A DNA stretch of 37,083 nucleotides from Campylobacteraceae bacterium (GCA_027034975.1 JALVWQ010000033.1:2724-39806), one strand, 5' to 3'. Counted from the stretch's first letter, positions 1 to 9,284 are shown. Made by a program: numbers and translations. The notes: a model not told the origin generated them from the sequence alone.

Positions 1-3
1 AAC

Positions 4-1368
4 TCAGTTTTTTCCATTCGTTCCCTTTTCGATTAGTAAAACTTTTAAGATATCAAGTGCACTCTTTAATTGGGCATCTTTGTAGAGATCTTTTTTCGTA
101 ATTACTCTTTTGTTCTTTTTGGTAGCTTTTGTTGTATTGCTATCTTTTGTTGCGTTTCTATCGTTTACAGTGGTGTTTTCATCTAATTTCTCGAGCTCAC
201 TCTTGAGGTGTTGTTTGAGTTCATTCTCTTTAATTACAAATTCACTCTCTTTTTTCTTATTTACTGGTCCAGGATAGACAATGATGTCAGGTGTTACCCC
301 TTTATTTTGGATTGTTCTACCGCTAGGGAGGTAGTAGCGAGCCACTGTAAGTTTTACACCTTCATCTTTTCCAATAGGAACTACTATCTGAACGCTTCCT
401 TTTCCAAATGTCTGCTCACCTACAATAACACCTCTGTGTGTATCTTGTAGGGCACCACTTACAATCTCACTTGCACTTGCACTTCCACTATTTACTAAAA
501 CTGTAATAGGTATTTTTGTATTTGTATTTGCACTGTGTGCCTTATAGACTGTATTCTCCTCTTTATCTCGCCCTTTTTGGCTTACAAGAATACCTTTATC
601 GATAAACATATCTAAAAGTCCGGTTGCCTGGCTAAGTAACCCACCAGGGTTGTTACGAAGGTCAAAAATAATACCTTTTGCATTTGGATTCTCTTTAAGA
701 ATTTTTTGAACACTATTAACAACTTTCGAGTCAAAAGATGAGATATGGATATAGAGTACCTTCTTTTGCTTCTTTTTATCAAGATAGATAAATTTATGTT
801 TTACAGATTGAATTTTAATAATATCTCTTACAATCTCAAAGACAAGTGGTTTGCTTTCGCCCTTTCTTACAACGGTAAGTTTAATCTTTGTTTTTGGCTT
901 TCCACGCATTAAGTTTACAGTTTCATCAATTGTCATGCCTAGTGTTGACTTATTATCGATTTTAAGGATTATATCTCCTGCTTTAATCCCTGCTCTTTGT
1001 GCAGGGGTATCATCTATTGGTGCAATAACGGTTAATACCCCTTTTTTCATACCAACAACTATTCCTAAACCTCCAAACTCTCCTTTGGTTTGGATATTGA
1101 GATCTTTAAAAGATTTGGCATCCATATAGGCAGAGTGTGCATCGAGGTTTGCTAATAAGCCCTTAAGAGCTTTATTGATAAGTGCCGTGGTATTTATTTC
1201 GTCTACATATTGATCTTCTATAAGGTTAAGTACGCGTGTAAATTTAAGGTATGCTTCGAGTTTTGACTCATCTTTTGTACTCTTTGCTTCGATTGGGTTT
1301 GCAATAAAAAGTGCAGAAGATATTGCGAGAAAAGTAGATAGGATTACTTTTTTGTCTTTTTTAAACAT
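4..1368 (-). CDS. ctpA: S41 family C-terminal processing peptidase (CtpA/Prc type)
   Basis: Secreted serine protease that trims or degrades periplasmic proteins from their C-termini. It is 454 aa and complete. The first ~28 residues form a signal peptide with a Lys-rich start, a hydrophobic core and a cut near IEA-KS. A PDZ domain follows (about 88-170, with GGLGIVVG and the carboxylate-binding loop region), then the S41 catalytic domain (about 195-370). Ser lies in GSASASEIVSG and Lys in TFGKGSVQ roughly 30 residues later, the usual Ser-Lys dyad. The last ~75 residues are charged and low-complexity (repeated NATKDSNTTKATKK-like stretches), typical of the variable tail of this family. It is divergent from clpB. 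Family assignment is firm; the substrate cannot be told from sequence. Confidence 0.95.
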   Translation of the reverse strand: MFKKDKKVILSTFLAISSALFIANPIEAKSTKDESKLEAYLKFTRVLNLIEDQYVDEINTTALINKALKGLLANLDAHSAYMDAKSFKDLNIQTKGEFGGLGIVVGMKKGVLTVIAPIDDTPAQRAGIKAGDIILKIDNKSTLGMTIDETVNLMRGKPKTKIKLTVVRKGESKPLVFEIVRDIIKIQSVKHKFIYLDKKKQKKVLYIHISSFDSKVVNSVQKILKENPNAKGIIFDLRNNPGGLLSQATGLLDMFIDKGILVSQKGRDKEENTVYKAHSANTNTKIPITVLVNSGSASASEIVSGALQDTHRGVIVGEQTFGKGSVQIVVPIGKDEGVKLTVARYYLPSGRTIQNKGVTPDIIVYPGPVNKKKESEFVIKENELKQHLKSELEKLDENTTVNDRNATKDSNTTKATKKNKRVITKKDLYKDAQLKSALDILKVLLIEKGTNGKN

Positions 1369-1494
1369 AGGTCTTATTGCCTTTTAAGTAATTTTAACGG
1401 CTATTTTATTTAATAATCACTTAAAGTCGGATTAGCTTTCGTTTTTACTTTCGCTTTTGCAACTTAGATAGCAAATAGAGTTCTTTTTTTATGA

Positions 1495-1500
1495 TAGAAT
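1495..1500 (+). promoter_or_regulatory. Probable -10 box of clpB
   Basis: TAGAAT preceded by T-rich sequence and followed about 20 bases later by the clpB ribosome binding site (AGGAGAAG) and ATG. The T-rich upstream run fits the Campylobacterota sigma-70 promoter style. No CIRCE or clear HspR inverted repeat was seen in the 160-base divergent gap. Confidence 0.4.
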
Positions 1501-1528
1501 AGCACAAATTAAATTTAGGAGAAGAGAA

Positions 1529-4105
1529 ATGAGTAATATTTTAGAGAAATTAACACACCAAATGACACAAACTATAGAATCTGGTTTATCATTAGCACTG
1601 CATAATAAAAACCCAGAGGTTGAGCCAATTCATCTTATATGGGCACAACTAACTAATAGTGGTTCTATTTTAAATCAAGTATTTAATAAAATGGGAGTAG
1701 ATAAAGCTGCAATTGAGCTAGATGTTTCATCGATGGCAAAAAAACTTCCAACCAGTTCAAGTGTAACAAAAGAGTCTATTAGACTTTCGCAAAATACAGT
1801 AAGAAGTCTGCAAAGTGCCGAGGGACAAATGGCAGCAAATGGCGATAAGTATCTCTCAGTAGATACATGGATAATTGCTAATATTAATGAGAGCTTTATT
1901 AAAGATACAATTGGGAAGTATGTAGATTTAATGGAGCTAAAGAAAAACTTAGAGGCTCTAAGAGGTGGTAAAACAATCGAGAGCCAAACAGACGATGAGA
2001 AGCTAGAGGCGTTAGAGAAGTATGGTATTAACCTAACACAAAAGGCGATTAATGGCGAGTTAGACCCTGTAATTGGACGAGACGAAGAGATCCAACGTGT
2101 CATGCAGATCTTGATTAGAAAGACAAAAAACAACCCAATCTTACTTGGTGAACCAGGTGTTGGTAAAACAGCAATTGTAGAGGGTTTGGCTCAGAGAATT
2201 GTAGATAAGCTTGTACCTGTATCGCTGCAAAATAAAAAGGTTATCGAGCTAGATATGGCTGCACTTATTGCAGGGGCTAAGTATCGTGGGGAGTTCGAAG
2301 ATAGATTAAAAGCAGTTATCGAAGAGGTTAAAAAAGATGGTAATATTATCCTCTTTATCGACGAAATCCACACAATTGTAGGTGCAGGAGCTAGCGAGGG
2401 AAGTATGGATGCAGCAAATATGCTCAAACCGATGCTAGCAAGAGGAGAGCTACACACAATTGGTGCTACAACGCTCAAAGAGTATAGAAAATATATCGAA
2501 AAAGATGCAGCACTCCAAAGAAGATTCCAGCCTGTAAAGGTTGATGAGCCAAGTATCGATGAGGCACTACAAATTATGCGTGGAATTAAAGAGCGACTCG
2601 AGGCTCACCACAATGTACAAATTTTAGATAGTGCTTTAATTGCAGCGGTGAAGCTATCGAACAGATATATTACCGATAGATTCTTGCCAGATAAGGCTAT
2701 CGACTTAATTGATGAAGGTGCAGCAGAGCTGAAGATGCAAATCGAGAGTGAGCCATTTGAACTCTCTAAAATAAAAAGAGAGATTCAAAAGATCCAAGTA
2801 GAGATCGAAGCGTTAAAGATGGAGCTTACTCCTAAAAATGAAGAGAAGATCAAAGAGCTTGAGAAAGAGTTAGCAAACCTCGAAGAGCAAAAAAGAGCGT
2901 TAGAGTCTCAGTTCCAGAGTGAAAAAGAGATATTTAACAAGATTGCACAAATCAAGCAAGCAATCGAAGAGAAAAAACGAGAAGCAGAGCTTGCTAAACG
3001 CGAAGCAAACTTTAACAAAGCTGCAGAGATCGAGTATGGGGAGATTCCTAAATTGCAACAAGAGCTCGAGGAGCTTAATGCTCAGTGGGATAGAATGCAA
3101 AAAGCAGGAACCTTGCTTAAAAATGCAGTTGACGAAGAGATGATAGCAGGTATTGTTAGCCGCTGGACTGGTATTCCAGTAACGAAGATGCTCCAAAGCG
3201 AGAGAGAAAAGCTCTTACAAATCGAAGAGCATCTAAAACAAGAGGTTGTCGGACAAGATGCAGCAATTAGAGCGGTATCTCGTGCAATTAAGCGTAATAA
3301 AGCGGGACTTTCTGACCAAAATAGACCAATAGGAAGTTTCTTATTCCTAGGACCAACAGGTGTTGGTAAGACACAAACTGCTAAAGCGTTAGCGAAGTTC
3401 TTGTTCGATACAGAAAAAGCGTTAATTCGCTTTGATATGACCGAATATATGGAGAAACACTCTGTAAGCCGATTAGTTGGTGCAGCACCAGGCTATGTTG
3501 GTTACGAAGAGGGTGGACAACTAACCGAAGCGGTTAGAAGAAAGCCATATAGTGTAATCTTATTCGATGAGGTAGAAAAGGCACACCCAGATGTATTTAA
3601 CATCTTGTTGCAAGTTCTAGATGATGGTCGCTTAACAGATAATAAAGGTGTTACAGTTGATTTTAAAAACACAATTATTATCTTAACAAGTAACATCGCT
3701 AGTGATAAAATTATGGAGTTAAAAGACCCACAAGATAGAGAAGTAGCAGTAAGAGCAGAGCTTAAAAACTACTTTAAGCCAGAATTTATAAACAGATTAG
3801 ATGACTTAATAATCTTCAACCCATTAGGCAAAGAAGAGATTAAGAAAATTGTAGATATCTTGCTAGTAGGAGTGAAGTCTAAATTGAAAGAGAGAGACAT
3901 AGAAATTGAAGTAACCGAAGCAGCAAAAGAGCTAATTGCCGATGCAGGCTTCGACCCAGTATATGGTGCAAGACCACTCAAAAGAGCAGTACAAGAGCTT
4001 ATCGAAGACACCTTGGCAGAGAAGATCCTAGAAGGCTCTGTAAAAGATGGCGACAAAGTAATCTTCGACGCAGAAGGTGGCGAAATTAAAGTTCGTGTAG
4101 AGTAA
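1529..4105 (+). CDS. clpB: ATP-dependent disaggregase ClpB
   Basis: Hexameric AAA+ chaperone that works with DnaK to pull apart aggregated cytosolic proteins after heat stress. At 858 aa it has full family length. The N-terminal Clp-N domain spans about 1-145. NBD1 has Walker A GEPGVGKT near 207 and Walker B ILFIDEIH near 275. The long coiled-coil middle domain spans roughly 400-525 and is rich in E, K and Q; it separates ClpB from ClpA and ClpC. NBD2 has Walker A GPTGVGKT near 607 and Walker [12 protein letters not shown]. No ClpP-binding IGF/L loop is evident, as expected for ClpB. The start has a strong ribosome binding site (AGGAGAAG). It is a single gene, divergent from the S41 protease. 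Confidence 0.98.
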   Translation: MSNILEKLTHQMTQTIESGLSLALHNKNPEVEPIHLIWAQLTNSGSILNQVFNKMGVDKAAIELDVSSMAKKLPTSSSVTKESIRLSQNTVRSLQSAEGQMAANGDKYLSVDTWIIANINESFIKDTIGKYVDLMELKKNLEALRGGKTIESQTDDEKLEALEKYGINLTQKAINGELDPVIGRDEEIQRVMQILIRKTKNNPILLGEPGVGKTAIVEGLAQRIVDKLVPVSLQNKKVIELDMAALIAGAKYRGEFEDRLKAVIEEVKKDGNIILFIDEIHTIVGAGASEGSMDAANMLKPMLARGELHTIGATTLKEYRKYIEKDAALQRRFQPVKVDEPSIDEALQIMRGIKERLEAHHNVQILDSALIAAVKLSNRYITDRFLPDKAIDLIDEGAAELKMQIESEPFELSKIKREIQKIQVEIEALKMELTPKNEEKIKELEKELANLEEQKRALESQFQSEKEIFNKIAQIKQAIEEKKREAELAKREANFNKAAEIEYGEIPKLQQELEELNAQWDRMQKAGTLLKNAVDEEMIAGIVSRWTGIPVTKMLQSEREKLLQIEEHLKQEVVGQDAAIRAVSRAIKRNKAGLSDQNRPIGSFLFLGPTGVGKTQTAKALAKFLFDTEKALIRFDMTEYMEKHSVSRLVGAAPGYVGYEEGGQLTEAVRRKPYSVILFDEVEKAHPDVFNILLQVLDDGRLTDNKGVTVDFKNTIIILTSNIASDKIMELKDPQDREVAVRAELKNYFKPEFINRLDDLIIFNPLGKEEIKKIVDILLVGVKSKLKERDIEIEVTEAAKELIADAGFDPVYGARPLKRAVQELIEDTLAEKILEGSVKDGDKVIFDAEGGEIKVRVE

Positions 4106-4113
4106 ACCTCTGC

Positions 4114-4132
4114 ACGATAGCTTATTTATCGT
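4114..4132 (+). terminator. Weak hairpin after clpB
   Basis: ACGATA and TATCGT form a six-base-pair stem with an eight-base loop just after the clpB stop. There is no strong T-run behind it, so it is at best a weak terminator or an RNA 3' end. Confidence 0.3.
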
Positions 4133-4161
4133 TCAAGAATTTGTTATATTTAAATTTAAGC

Positions 4162-4590
4162 TTATCTTTTTTCAATAGGTTTATGTTTTTTTGCATAATT
4201 TAATAAAAATGATAATTCTTTTTCATTAAAATCTTTTATAAGATAATTATGATTATTATCAACTTTATAGACTAGCTCTTTTCCGGAAAAACTAAAAAAT
4301 ATAAATTTTTCTCCTTTGATTTCAAAAATAGGAATAATAGATTCGATAGGAGTAATTATAGGTTTATACCAACCAGTTTGATTATTGTTGATAAGGGCAA
4401 CTATTTTTTGAAATGTAATTTCATTTTGTTTTATTTCATAAATAGAAAAAGAGTGAGATTTTGATTGACTATTTATAGGTTCATCTCGTACTGTTAATAT
4501 GATTTTTTTACAGTTTATTGATATTTTATGATTTATTTGTTCTGAGCATCCTAATAGTATGATAATTACCAAAAAAATAATTTTTTTCAT
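4162..4590 (-). CDS. Putative lipoprotein, function unknown
   Basis: A 142-residue protein starting MKKIIFLVIIILLGCSEQ, a lipoprotein signal peptide with lipobox LLGC, so probably membrane-anchored. I do not recognise the mature domain. It is rich in Ile, Lys and Asn, with short beta-like stretches (KIILTVRDEP, KFIFFSFSGKELVYKV). The start at 4590 is chosen because it gives a clean lipoprotein signal and is preceded by a G7 tract plus GAG that acts as the ribosome binding site. The frame stays open upstream to a GTG at 4680, but those 30 residues do not look like a signal peptide. It is lower in GC than its neighbours and convergent with clpB, so it may have been acquired by transfer. Confidence 0.65.
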   Translation of the reverse strand: MKKIIFLVIIILLGCSEQINHKISINCKKIILTVRDEPINSQSKSHSFSIYEIKQNEITFQKIVALINNNQTGWYKPIITPIESIIPIFEIKGEKFIFFSFSGKELVYKVDNNHNYLIKDFNEKELSFLLNYAKKHKPIEKR

Positions 4591-4595
4591 ATTCT

Positions 4596-4602
4596 CCCCC
4601 CC
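4596..4602 (-). repeat. G7 homopolymer in the ribosome binding site of the lipoprotein gene
   Basis: Seven consecutive G on the minus strand, directly followed by AGAAT and the ATG of the lipoprotein. The tract forms the Shine-Dalgarno core. Slippage would change the strength or spacing of the ribosome binding site. Confidence 0.6.
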
Positions 4603-4713
4603 GTTTTTTGTAAGTAAAGTGGAATAAAGTAATTGGCTAAGAACACGTTCAGTATGCAGCCATTCCTTTATACGATTCACTTTGTGGAGTGAGCAACTAT
4701 TTACACAAGGAAT

Positions 4714-4719
4714 ATTATA
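4714..4719 (-). promoter_or_regulatory. Probable -10 box of the lipoprotein gene
   Basis: A perfect TATAAT on the minus strand about 125 bases before the lipoprotein ATG, implying a leader of over 100 nt that contains the G7 tract. Confidence 0.45.
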
Positions 4720-5034
4720 GCTAAGCTAGACTGATATTTGCAAATTGAAGGGATACTTTAAATGAACTGTTATTTGTAAGAAAAGTAGTAAAATGATAAA
4801 TTTAATTATGATGACTTAATATAAAATCATATTTGATTTAGAAATTGAAAATAGTTTTGCGTTAGGTGAAGAATAAATTACTCTTCTTTCTTTATAGTTT
4901 TTAACCTTTTTTTATAAAAAGAGTAATGTATTATTTGTTGCTGTTTTGTCAAATAGTTTATTGATTTCAAAAAAACTTAGCAATTTTATCTGATAGTGAA
5001 TATAATAATAAAAATGATTATAAGGAATAAATTT

Positions 5035-5940
5035 TTGCAAACAGTTTTAAAAGTGATAGAAGAGAATGCTAAAAATTTAGATAGTGAGTTTAGACGCCTT
5101 TTTCATGGGCGGGGGAAGTGTTTTAGTGGGTTTGAAGATATTATAATAGACTCTATAGATACTACTTTGTTGGTGCAAAGTTATAAAGAGATTGGGTATA
5201 AAGAGGAGCTTTTAGGGGCTTTGCTAGAGTTTATGCAAAATTCACGCCATAAAAATTTAATTTATAAGAGTCGCTACGATAATAAGCTAGAGGTGATAAG
5301 TGGCGAGCTAGAAGAGAGCCTTTTTGCAATAGAAGATGGTATAAAGTATAGTTTAGATTTAAGCAACCAAAATATTGGCTACTTTGGCGATATGAGAAAT
5401 GGGAGAGCTTATGTAAAGAGTATTGCTAAAGATAAAAGGGTTTTAAACCTCTTTGCTTACACTTGTGGCTTTAGTTTAGCGGCTAAAAGTGGTGGCGCTA
5501 AAGAGGTTATAAATGTCGATATGAGCAAAGGGGTATTAGCAGTTGGTAATAGAAATCACGCGATAAATGGGCTCAATAGCTCGGTAAAGTTTTGGAAGTT
5601 AAATATTTTAAAGTCGTTTCCAAAGATTGAAAGAGCTGCAGCATTTGATATAGTTGTAATTGACCCGCCTACATTTCAGCGTGGGAGCTTTAGCGTAGAG
5701 GAGGATTATGCAAAAATTGTAAAGAGGTTGCCAAAGATAGTTGCAAAAGGTGGGATTGTAGTAAGTGCTTTAAATGCTCCCTATTTAGACTACAATTTTT
5801 TAAATAGCATCTATAGCGACTTTACCAATTTTACTAAAATTAAAGAGTTAGAGCAAGTTAAAGAGTATTGCAATAAAAATCCAAAAGAGGGGTTAAAGAT
5901 TGCAATTTATAGGAATGGTGAAGAATTAAACCTAAATTAA
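5035..5940 (+). CDS. Class I SAM-dependent methyltransferase, RlmI/RlmK-like
   Basis: A 301-residue SAM-dependent methyltransferase of the group that modifies 23S rRNA bases (RlmI and the RlmK half of RlmL). Visible motifs are the SAM-binding region VLNLFAYTCGFSLAAKSGGA, an acidic motif II (VINVDMSKG) and a catalytic-like DIVVIDPPTFQRG. It has no N-terminal PUA or THUMP domain, so the exact rRNA target is not predictable. The start chosen is TTG at 5035 because AAGGA lies eight bases before it. An in-frame ATG (5014) and GTG (4996) lie upstream but lack a good ribosome binding site. A weak terminator follows before nadK. Confidence 0.8.
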   Translation: MQTVLKVIEENAKNLDSEFRRLFHGRGKCFSGFEDIIIDSIDTTLLVQSYKEIGYKEELLGALLEFMQNSRHKNLIYKSRYDNKLEVISGELEESLFAIEDGIKYSLDLSNQNIGYFGDMRNGRAYVKSIAKDKRVLNLFAYTCGFSLAAKSGGAKEVINVDMSKGVLAVGNRNHAINGLNSSVKFWKLNILKSFPKIERAAAFDIVVIDPPTFQRGSFSVEEDYAKIVKRLPKIVAKGGIVVSALNAPYLDYNFLNSIYSDFTNFTKIKELEQVKEYCNKNPKEGLKIAIYRNGEELNLN

Positions 5941-5941
5941 A

Positions 5942-5965
5942 GTACCAATATGGTACCCTATTTTT
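5942..5965 (+). terminator. Short hairpin with T-run after the methyltransferase gene
   Basis: GTACCA and TGGTAC form a six-base-pair stem with an ATA loop, followed within five bases by TTTTT. It lies directly after the stop codon and before the nadK ribosome binding site. Confidence 0.45.
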
Positions 5966-5987
5966 AACTGTAAATTAAGGGCTAAAA

Positions 5988-6857
5988 TTGGAAAAGAGTA
6001 TTAAAGAGTATTCGTGTGCTGGATTTACCCTAAAGCCTGATGCACCAGAGCTTAAAGAGACCTTTTTAGATATTAAAGCGAAGTTTGAAAAATATGGTAT
6101 TAGTGTGTATATTGGCAAGAAGTCGGCAAAGATGATAGGCTTAGCGGAAGAGGGTATCGATTTTGCTACTATGTGCAAAAAGTGCGACTTTTTAGTTTCA
6201 CTTGGAGGTGATGGAACGCTGCTATCGCTTGTAAGACGCGGATATAAGTATGGGAAACCAGTAGCTGGTATTAATGCTGGAAATTTAGGTTTTTTGGCTG
6301 ATGTGAGAATCTCTGAAGTGGAGAGTTTTTTAAAGCAGTTAAAGCGTGGCGAGTGCCGAATTGACGAGCGGATGATGATTAGTGGTAAGATAGAGGGGAT
6401 TAATAAAGAGATACAGTTTTTTGGGTTTAATGATGTAGTTGTAACAAGACCAACAGTCTCTAAGATGGCAACAATCGAAACCTATGTTGAGGATGATATG
6501 ATCAATAGATATAGAGGTGATGGGCTCATTATCTCTACTCCTACAGGATCGACTGCTTATAATTTAGCGGCTGATGGGCCTGTGATGTATCCGCTTACGA
6601 AGGCATTTATTTTAACGCCTATTTGCCCACACTCTTTAACACAGCGACCACTTGTGATGCCAGCAGATTTTACTATTAAGATTAAGACCCCTAATAAGAA
6701 GCTGCTTGTTGTAATAGATGGGCAAGATAGTTATGAGCTTGATAGAGAGGATATCTTAGAGATTCGTGGAGCTTGTAAGAGTGCAAAGCTCTTGCATAGA
6801 AAAGAGCGAAACTACTTTAGAGTGCTAAGAGATAAGCTATCGTGGGGTGAAGATTGA
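5988..6857 (+). CDS. nadK: NAD kinase
   Basis: Phosphorylates NAD to NADP in the cytosol, supplying the cofactor for reductive biosynthesis. It is 289 aa, the normal length. Family motifs are all present: SLGGDGTLLS (the GGDGT signature), INAGNLGFLAD, and STPTGSTAYNLAADGP, the NAD-binding loop. The start is a TTG with TAAGGG about eight bases upstream. The stop overlaps the recN start by one base (TGATG), so the two are likely translationally coupled. In C. jejuni, as I recall, ppnK and recN are also neighbours. Confidence 0.95.
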   Translation: MEKSIKEYSCAGFTLKPDAPELKETFLDIKAKFEKYGISVYIGKKSAKMIGLAEEGIDFATMCKKCDFLVSLGGDGTLLSLVRRGYKYGKPVAGINAGNLGFLADVRISEVESFLKQLKRGECRIDERMMISGKIEGINKEIQFFGFNDVVVTRPTVSKMATIETYVEDDMINRYRGDGLIISTPTGSTAYNLAADGPVMYPLTKAFILTPICPHSLTQRPLVMPADFTIKIKTPNKKLLVVIDGQDSYELDREDILEIRGACKSAKLLHRKERNYFRVLRDKLSWGED

Positions 6858-8389
6858 TGCTAAGAAGAGTCTATATAAAAGAGCTTTTGGGCTTTAAAGA
6901 GTTAGATATAGAGTTTGATAAAGGCTTAAATATTATCACAGGCCCTAGTGGTGCTGGAAAGTCTGTTTTTATGGGGGCTATTTTAGCAAACTTTGGGCTT
7001 AGCAACCAAGAGGCGAATCTTTGCGAAGTGGAGCTTTTGAAGCCAAAAGATTTAGAAAGCGAAGCGTATGAGCTTGATGATGAGATAACTATTAAGGCTA
7101 TAAAGAGAGATAGAGTACGCTTCTTTTTAGATGGGCAGAAGATCTCAAAAAAGGCTCTAAAAGAGATGTTTGGGGATTATCTATCGTATATTAGTGTACG
7201 GCAGATGAAGGGCTTTGAGAATGAGGCTCTTTTAGATGTTGTGGATAATTACTGTGGGAGTGCAGATAGTGCATTTGTAGAGAGCCTGAGTGAGTATAAA
7301 AGTCTCTATAGCGAATATAAGCAGAAAGAGGCAGAGTTAGAGAGCCTTAGAGAGAAGATAAAGAAGTCAAACGAGCGGGTAGAGTTTTTAAAGTACGAGA
7401 TAGAAAAGATTACTTCGCTGAACCCAAAAAAGGGGGAGTATGAGGAGCTTTTAACGATAAAGAAGCAACTCTCGAAAATCGATAAAATTAGCGAAATTGC
7501 AAGTAGGGTAGATGCGATATTTGAGTACGAAGATGATGTGCATGAGCTCTTTGGTATGCTTAATAAAGATAGTAGCTACTTCAGTGATGCAATGAACCAA
7601 CTTCGAAGTGATTTAGAAGATATAGAGAGTTTAAGCGAAGAGTTGGCAGAGGTAAATATTGAAGAGGTTTTAAATAGATTAGAGGAGTTAAATGCTCTAA
7701 TTAAACGCTTTGGAACGATTAGTGATGCATTAGAGTATTTAGAAGAGAAAAGAGTTGAGCTGAGTAGCTTCGAGACAATAAATGAGGATGTAAGTCACTT
7801 AGAGGAGTTTATAGATAAACGCAAAAGTGAGTTAGAGAAGTTGGCGACTAGAATTTCTAAAGCTCGAAAAGAGGGTGCAAAGGTAATTGAAGAGCGGCTT
7901 TTTGAGTATTTAAAAGAGTTAAAGCTACCTAGAGCAGAGTTTATATTTAGTAAAAGTGAGTTGTATGAGTTAGGAAGCGATGAACTCACAATAGAGTTAG
8001 ATGGTAGCAAAGTAGAGCACTTAAGTGGCGGAGAGTTTAACAGAGTGCGTTTAGCCTTACTTACTGTCAATGCAGATAGCAGGGTAGATGAGGGTGTAAT
8101 AATCTTAGATGAGATCGATGCTAATGTAAGTGGAGATGAGTCGATTGCCATTGCGAATATGATTAGTAAACTCTCTAAAAGTTACCAAATTTTTGCAATA
8201 TCACACCAACCGCATCTTAGCTCTAAAGCCAATAGGCATATCTTTATTAATAAAGATAGTAGCGGCAGCTACGCAAAAGTGCTTAGTGAGCAAGAGAGAG
8301 TAGAAGAGATTGCAAGAATTATTGGCGGCGAGAATTTTGATAAAGAGTCGCTTGAGTTTGCGAAGAAGATATTGAAGCCTAGAGCTTAG
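6857..8389 (+). CDS. recN: DNA repair protein RecN
   Basis: SMC-like ATPase of double-strand-break repair. It is 510 aa, a little shorter than the ~550 of E. coli RecN. Walker A GPSGAGKS lies near residue 32. A long coiled-coil centre (about 150-340) is dominated by E, K and L. The ABC signature HLSGGEFNRVRLAL and Walker B GVIILDEIDANVSG follow near the end. The start chosen is ATG at 6857, overlapping the nadK stop; a TTG one codon earlier is also possible. The final codons (K-P-R-A-stop) lie inside a heptamer-built inverted repeat, so the C-terminus may have been reshaped by that element. Confidence 0.95.
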   Translation: MLRRVYIKELLGFKELDIEFDKGLNIITGPSGAGKSVFMGAILANFGLSNQEANLCEVELLKPKDLESEAYELDDEITIKAIKRDRVRFFLDGQKISKKALKEMFGDYLSYISVRQMKGFENEALLDVVDNYCGSADSAFVESLSEYKSLYSEYKQKEAELESLREKIKKSNERVEFLKYEIEKITSLNPKKGEYEELLTIKKQLSKIDKISEIASRVDAIFEYEDDVHELFGMLNKDSSYFSDAMNQLRSDLEDIESLSEELAEVNIEEVLNRLEELNALIKRFGTISDALEYLEEKRVELSSFETINEDVSHLEEFIDKRKSELEKLATRISKARKEGAKVIEERLFEYLKELKLPRAEFIFSKSELYELGSDELTIELDGSKVEHLSGGEFNRVRLALLTVNADSRVDEGVIILDEIDANVSGDESIAIANMISKLSKSYQIFAISHQPHLSSKANRHIFINKDSSGSYAKVLSEQERVEEIARIIGGENFDKESLEFAKKILKPRA

Positions 8390-8451
8390 GGCCAAGAGCT
8401 GAGAGCTTAACAATTAATAGCTCTATGCTCTTCGCTCTAGGCTCTAAGCTT
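8375..8451. repeat. Inverted repeat made of AGAGC heptamers
   Basis: Left arm: CTAGAGC, TTAGGGC, CAAGAGC, TGAGAGC in tandem (8379-8406). Right arm: the reverse complement pattern GCTCTAT, GCTCTTC, GCTCTAG, GCTCTAA (8420-8447). The two arms match at about 27 of 33 positions around an 11-base loop centred at 8413. It lies between recN and tatD, includes the recN stop codon, and could fold as a long hairpin in RNA. It resembles dispersed short palindromic repeats seen in many bacterial genomes. Confidence 0.75.
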
Positions 8452-8468
8452 AAATATGTGAGGTAAAA

Positions 8469-9254
8469 ATGATTATAGATACACATTGCCATTTAGATGA
8501 TGTTAGATTTCAAGAGGATTTTGATGAAGTGTTAGCTCGTGCGAAAGAGGCTGGGGTAGGGAAGTTTATAATTCCAGGGGCAGACCCTTCTACAATGCCT
8601 AGAGCAATTGAGTTGGCAGAAAGTTATGAAGAGATATTTTTTGCTGTTGGGGTGCATCCGTATGATAAAGAGAAGTTTGATATAGAGTATTTAAAAGATA
8701 ATATTAAACATCCTAAGTGTGTGGCTGTTGGGGAGTGTGGGTTAGATTACTATAGGTTGCCAGAGACTGATGAGGAAAAAAAGTTAGAGAAGCAGCTACA
8801 AAAAGAGATCTTTATTAAACAGATAGAACTTGCTAATGAATACAATAAACCGCTGATTGTACATATTAGAGAGGCGAGTTTGGATTCTAAAAATATCTTA
8901 AAAGAGTATGCAAAAGTTGGTGGTGTATTGCACTGCTATAATGCAAACGAGGGGCTTTTGGAGTTGGCTGAGAGAGGCTTTTATTTTGGAATTGGAGGGG
9001 TTTTAACTTTTAAGAATGCTAAAAAGTTGGCAAATGTTTACCCTAAGATACCAAAAGATAAGCTCCTTATAGAGACAGATGGCCCATACTTGACACCACA
9101 TCCATACAGAGGTAAACGAAATGAGCCTGCATATTGTAGATTAGTCTTAGAAAAAATGGCTGATTTAAGTGCTATTGATGAAAAAGAGTTAGAAAATATT
9201 ATTTTTGAAAATGCACAAAGGCTCTTTAAAGGCTTAATTAGGAATAATAATTAA
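8469..9254 (+). CDS. tatD: TatD family metal-dependent hydrolase (DNase)
   Basis: Metal-dependent deoxyribonuclease-type hydrolase with a TIM-barrel fold; 261 aa, normal length. Metal and active-site motifs in order: DTHCHLDD at the N-terminus, VGECGLDYYR near residue 90, LIVHIREAS near 135, VLHCYNANE near 160 and IETDGPYLTPHPYRGKRNEP near 205. The ribosome binding site is GAGG a few bases before the ATG. It sits downstream of the heptamer inverted repeat and upstream of rlpA, the Campylobacter order except that no mltD lies between. The biological role of TatD is still loosely defined (DNA repair or quality control). Confidence 0.93.
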   Translation: MIIDTHCHLDDVRFQEDFDEVLARAKEAGVGKFIIPGADPSTMPRAIELAESYEEIFFAVGVHPYDKEKFDIEYLKDNIKHPKCVAVGECGLDYYRLPETDEEKKLEKQLQKEIFIKQIELANEYNKPLIVHIREASLDSKNILKEYAKVGGVLHCYNANEGLLELAERGFYFGIGGVLTFKNAKKLANVYPKIPKDKLLIETDGPYLTPHPYRGKRNEPAYCRLVLEKMADLSAIDEKELENIIFENAQRLFKGLIRNNN

Positions 9255-9284
9255 AATTTTTTAATATTAAAATTGGAGCCTTAT

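Larger units (their letters stand above)
4591..5034. other. AT-rich intergenic stretch with promoter and hairpin
   Basis: About 440 bases with no convincing gene. It holds the leader and promoter of the minus-strand lipoprotein (-10 at 4714-4719), an inverted repeat ATTACTCTT (4877-4885) / AAGAGTAAT (4919-4927) with a T-rich loop, and the upstream region of the methyltransferase gene. No RNA gene or mobile-element end could be recognised. Confidence 0.5.

Noticed and set aside
1369-1528. CIRCE or HspR (HAIR) operator upstream of clpB
   Set aside because: No inverted repeat resembling TTAGCACTC-N9-GAGTGCTAA or CTTGAGT-N7-ACTCAAG was found in the gap.
1675-2133. Minus-strand 152-aa ORF inside clpB
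   Set aside because: Antisense shadow of ClpB; no ribosome binding site or recognisable domain.
4162-4680. Longer lipoprotein gene starting at GTG 4680
   Set aside because: The extra 30 residues are not a signal peptide and would bury the lipoprotein signal; the ATG at 4590 has a better ribosome binding site.
4855-4875. attC/integron-like core (GCGTTAGGTG)
   Set aside because: Single short match in AT-rich DNA with no matching inverse core, no integrase and no cassette array.
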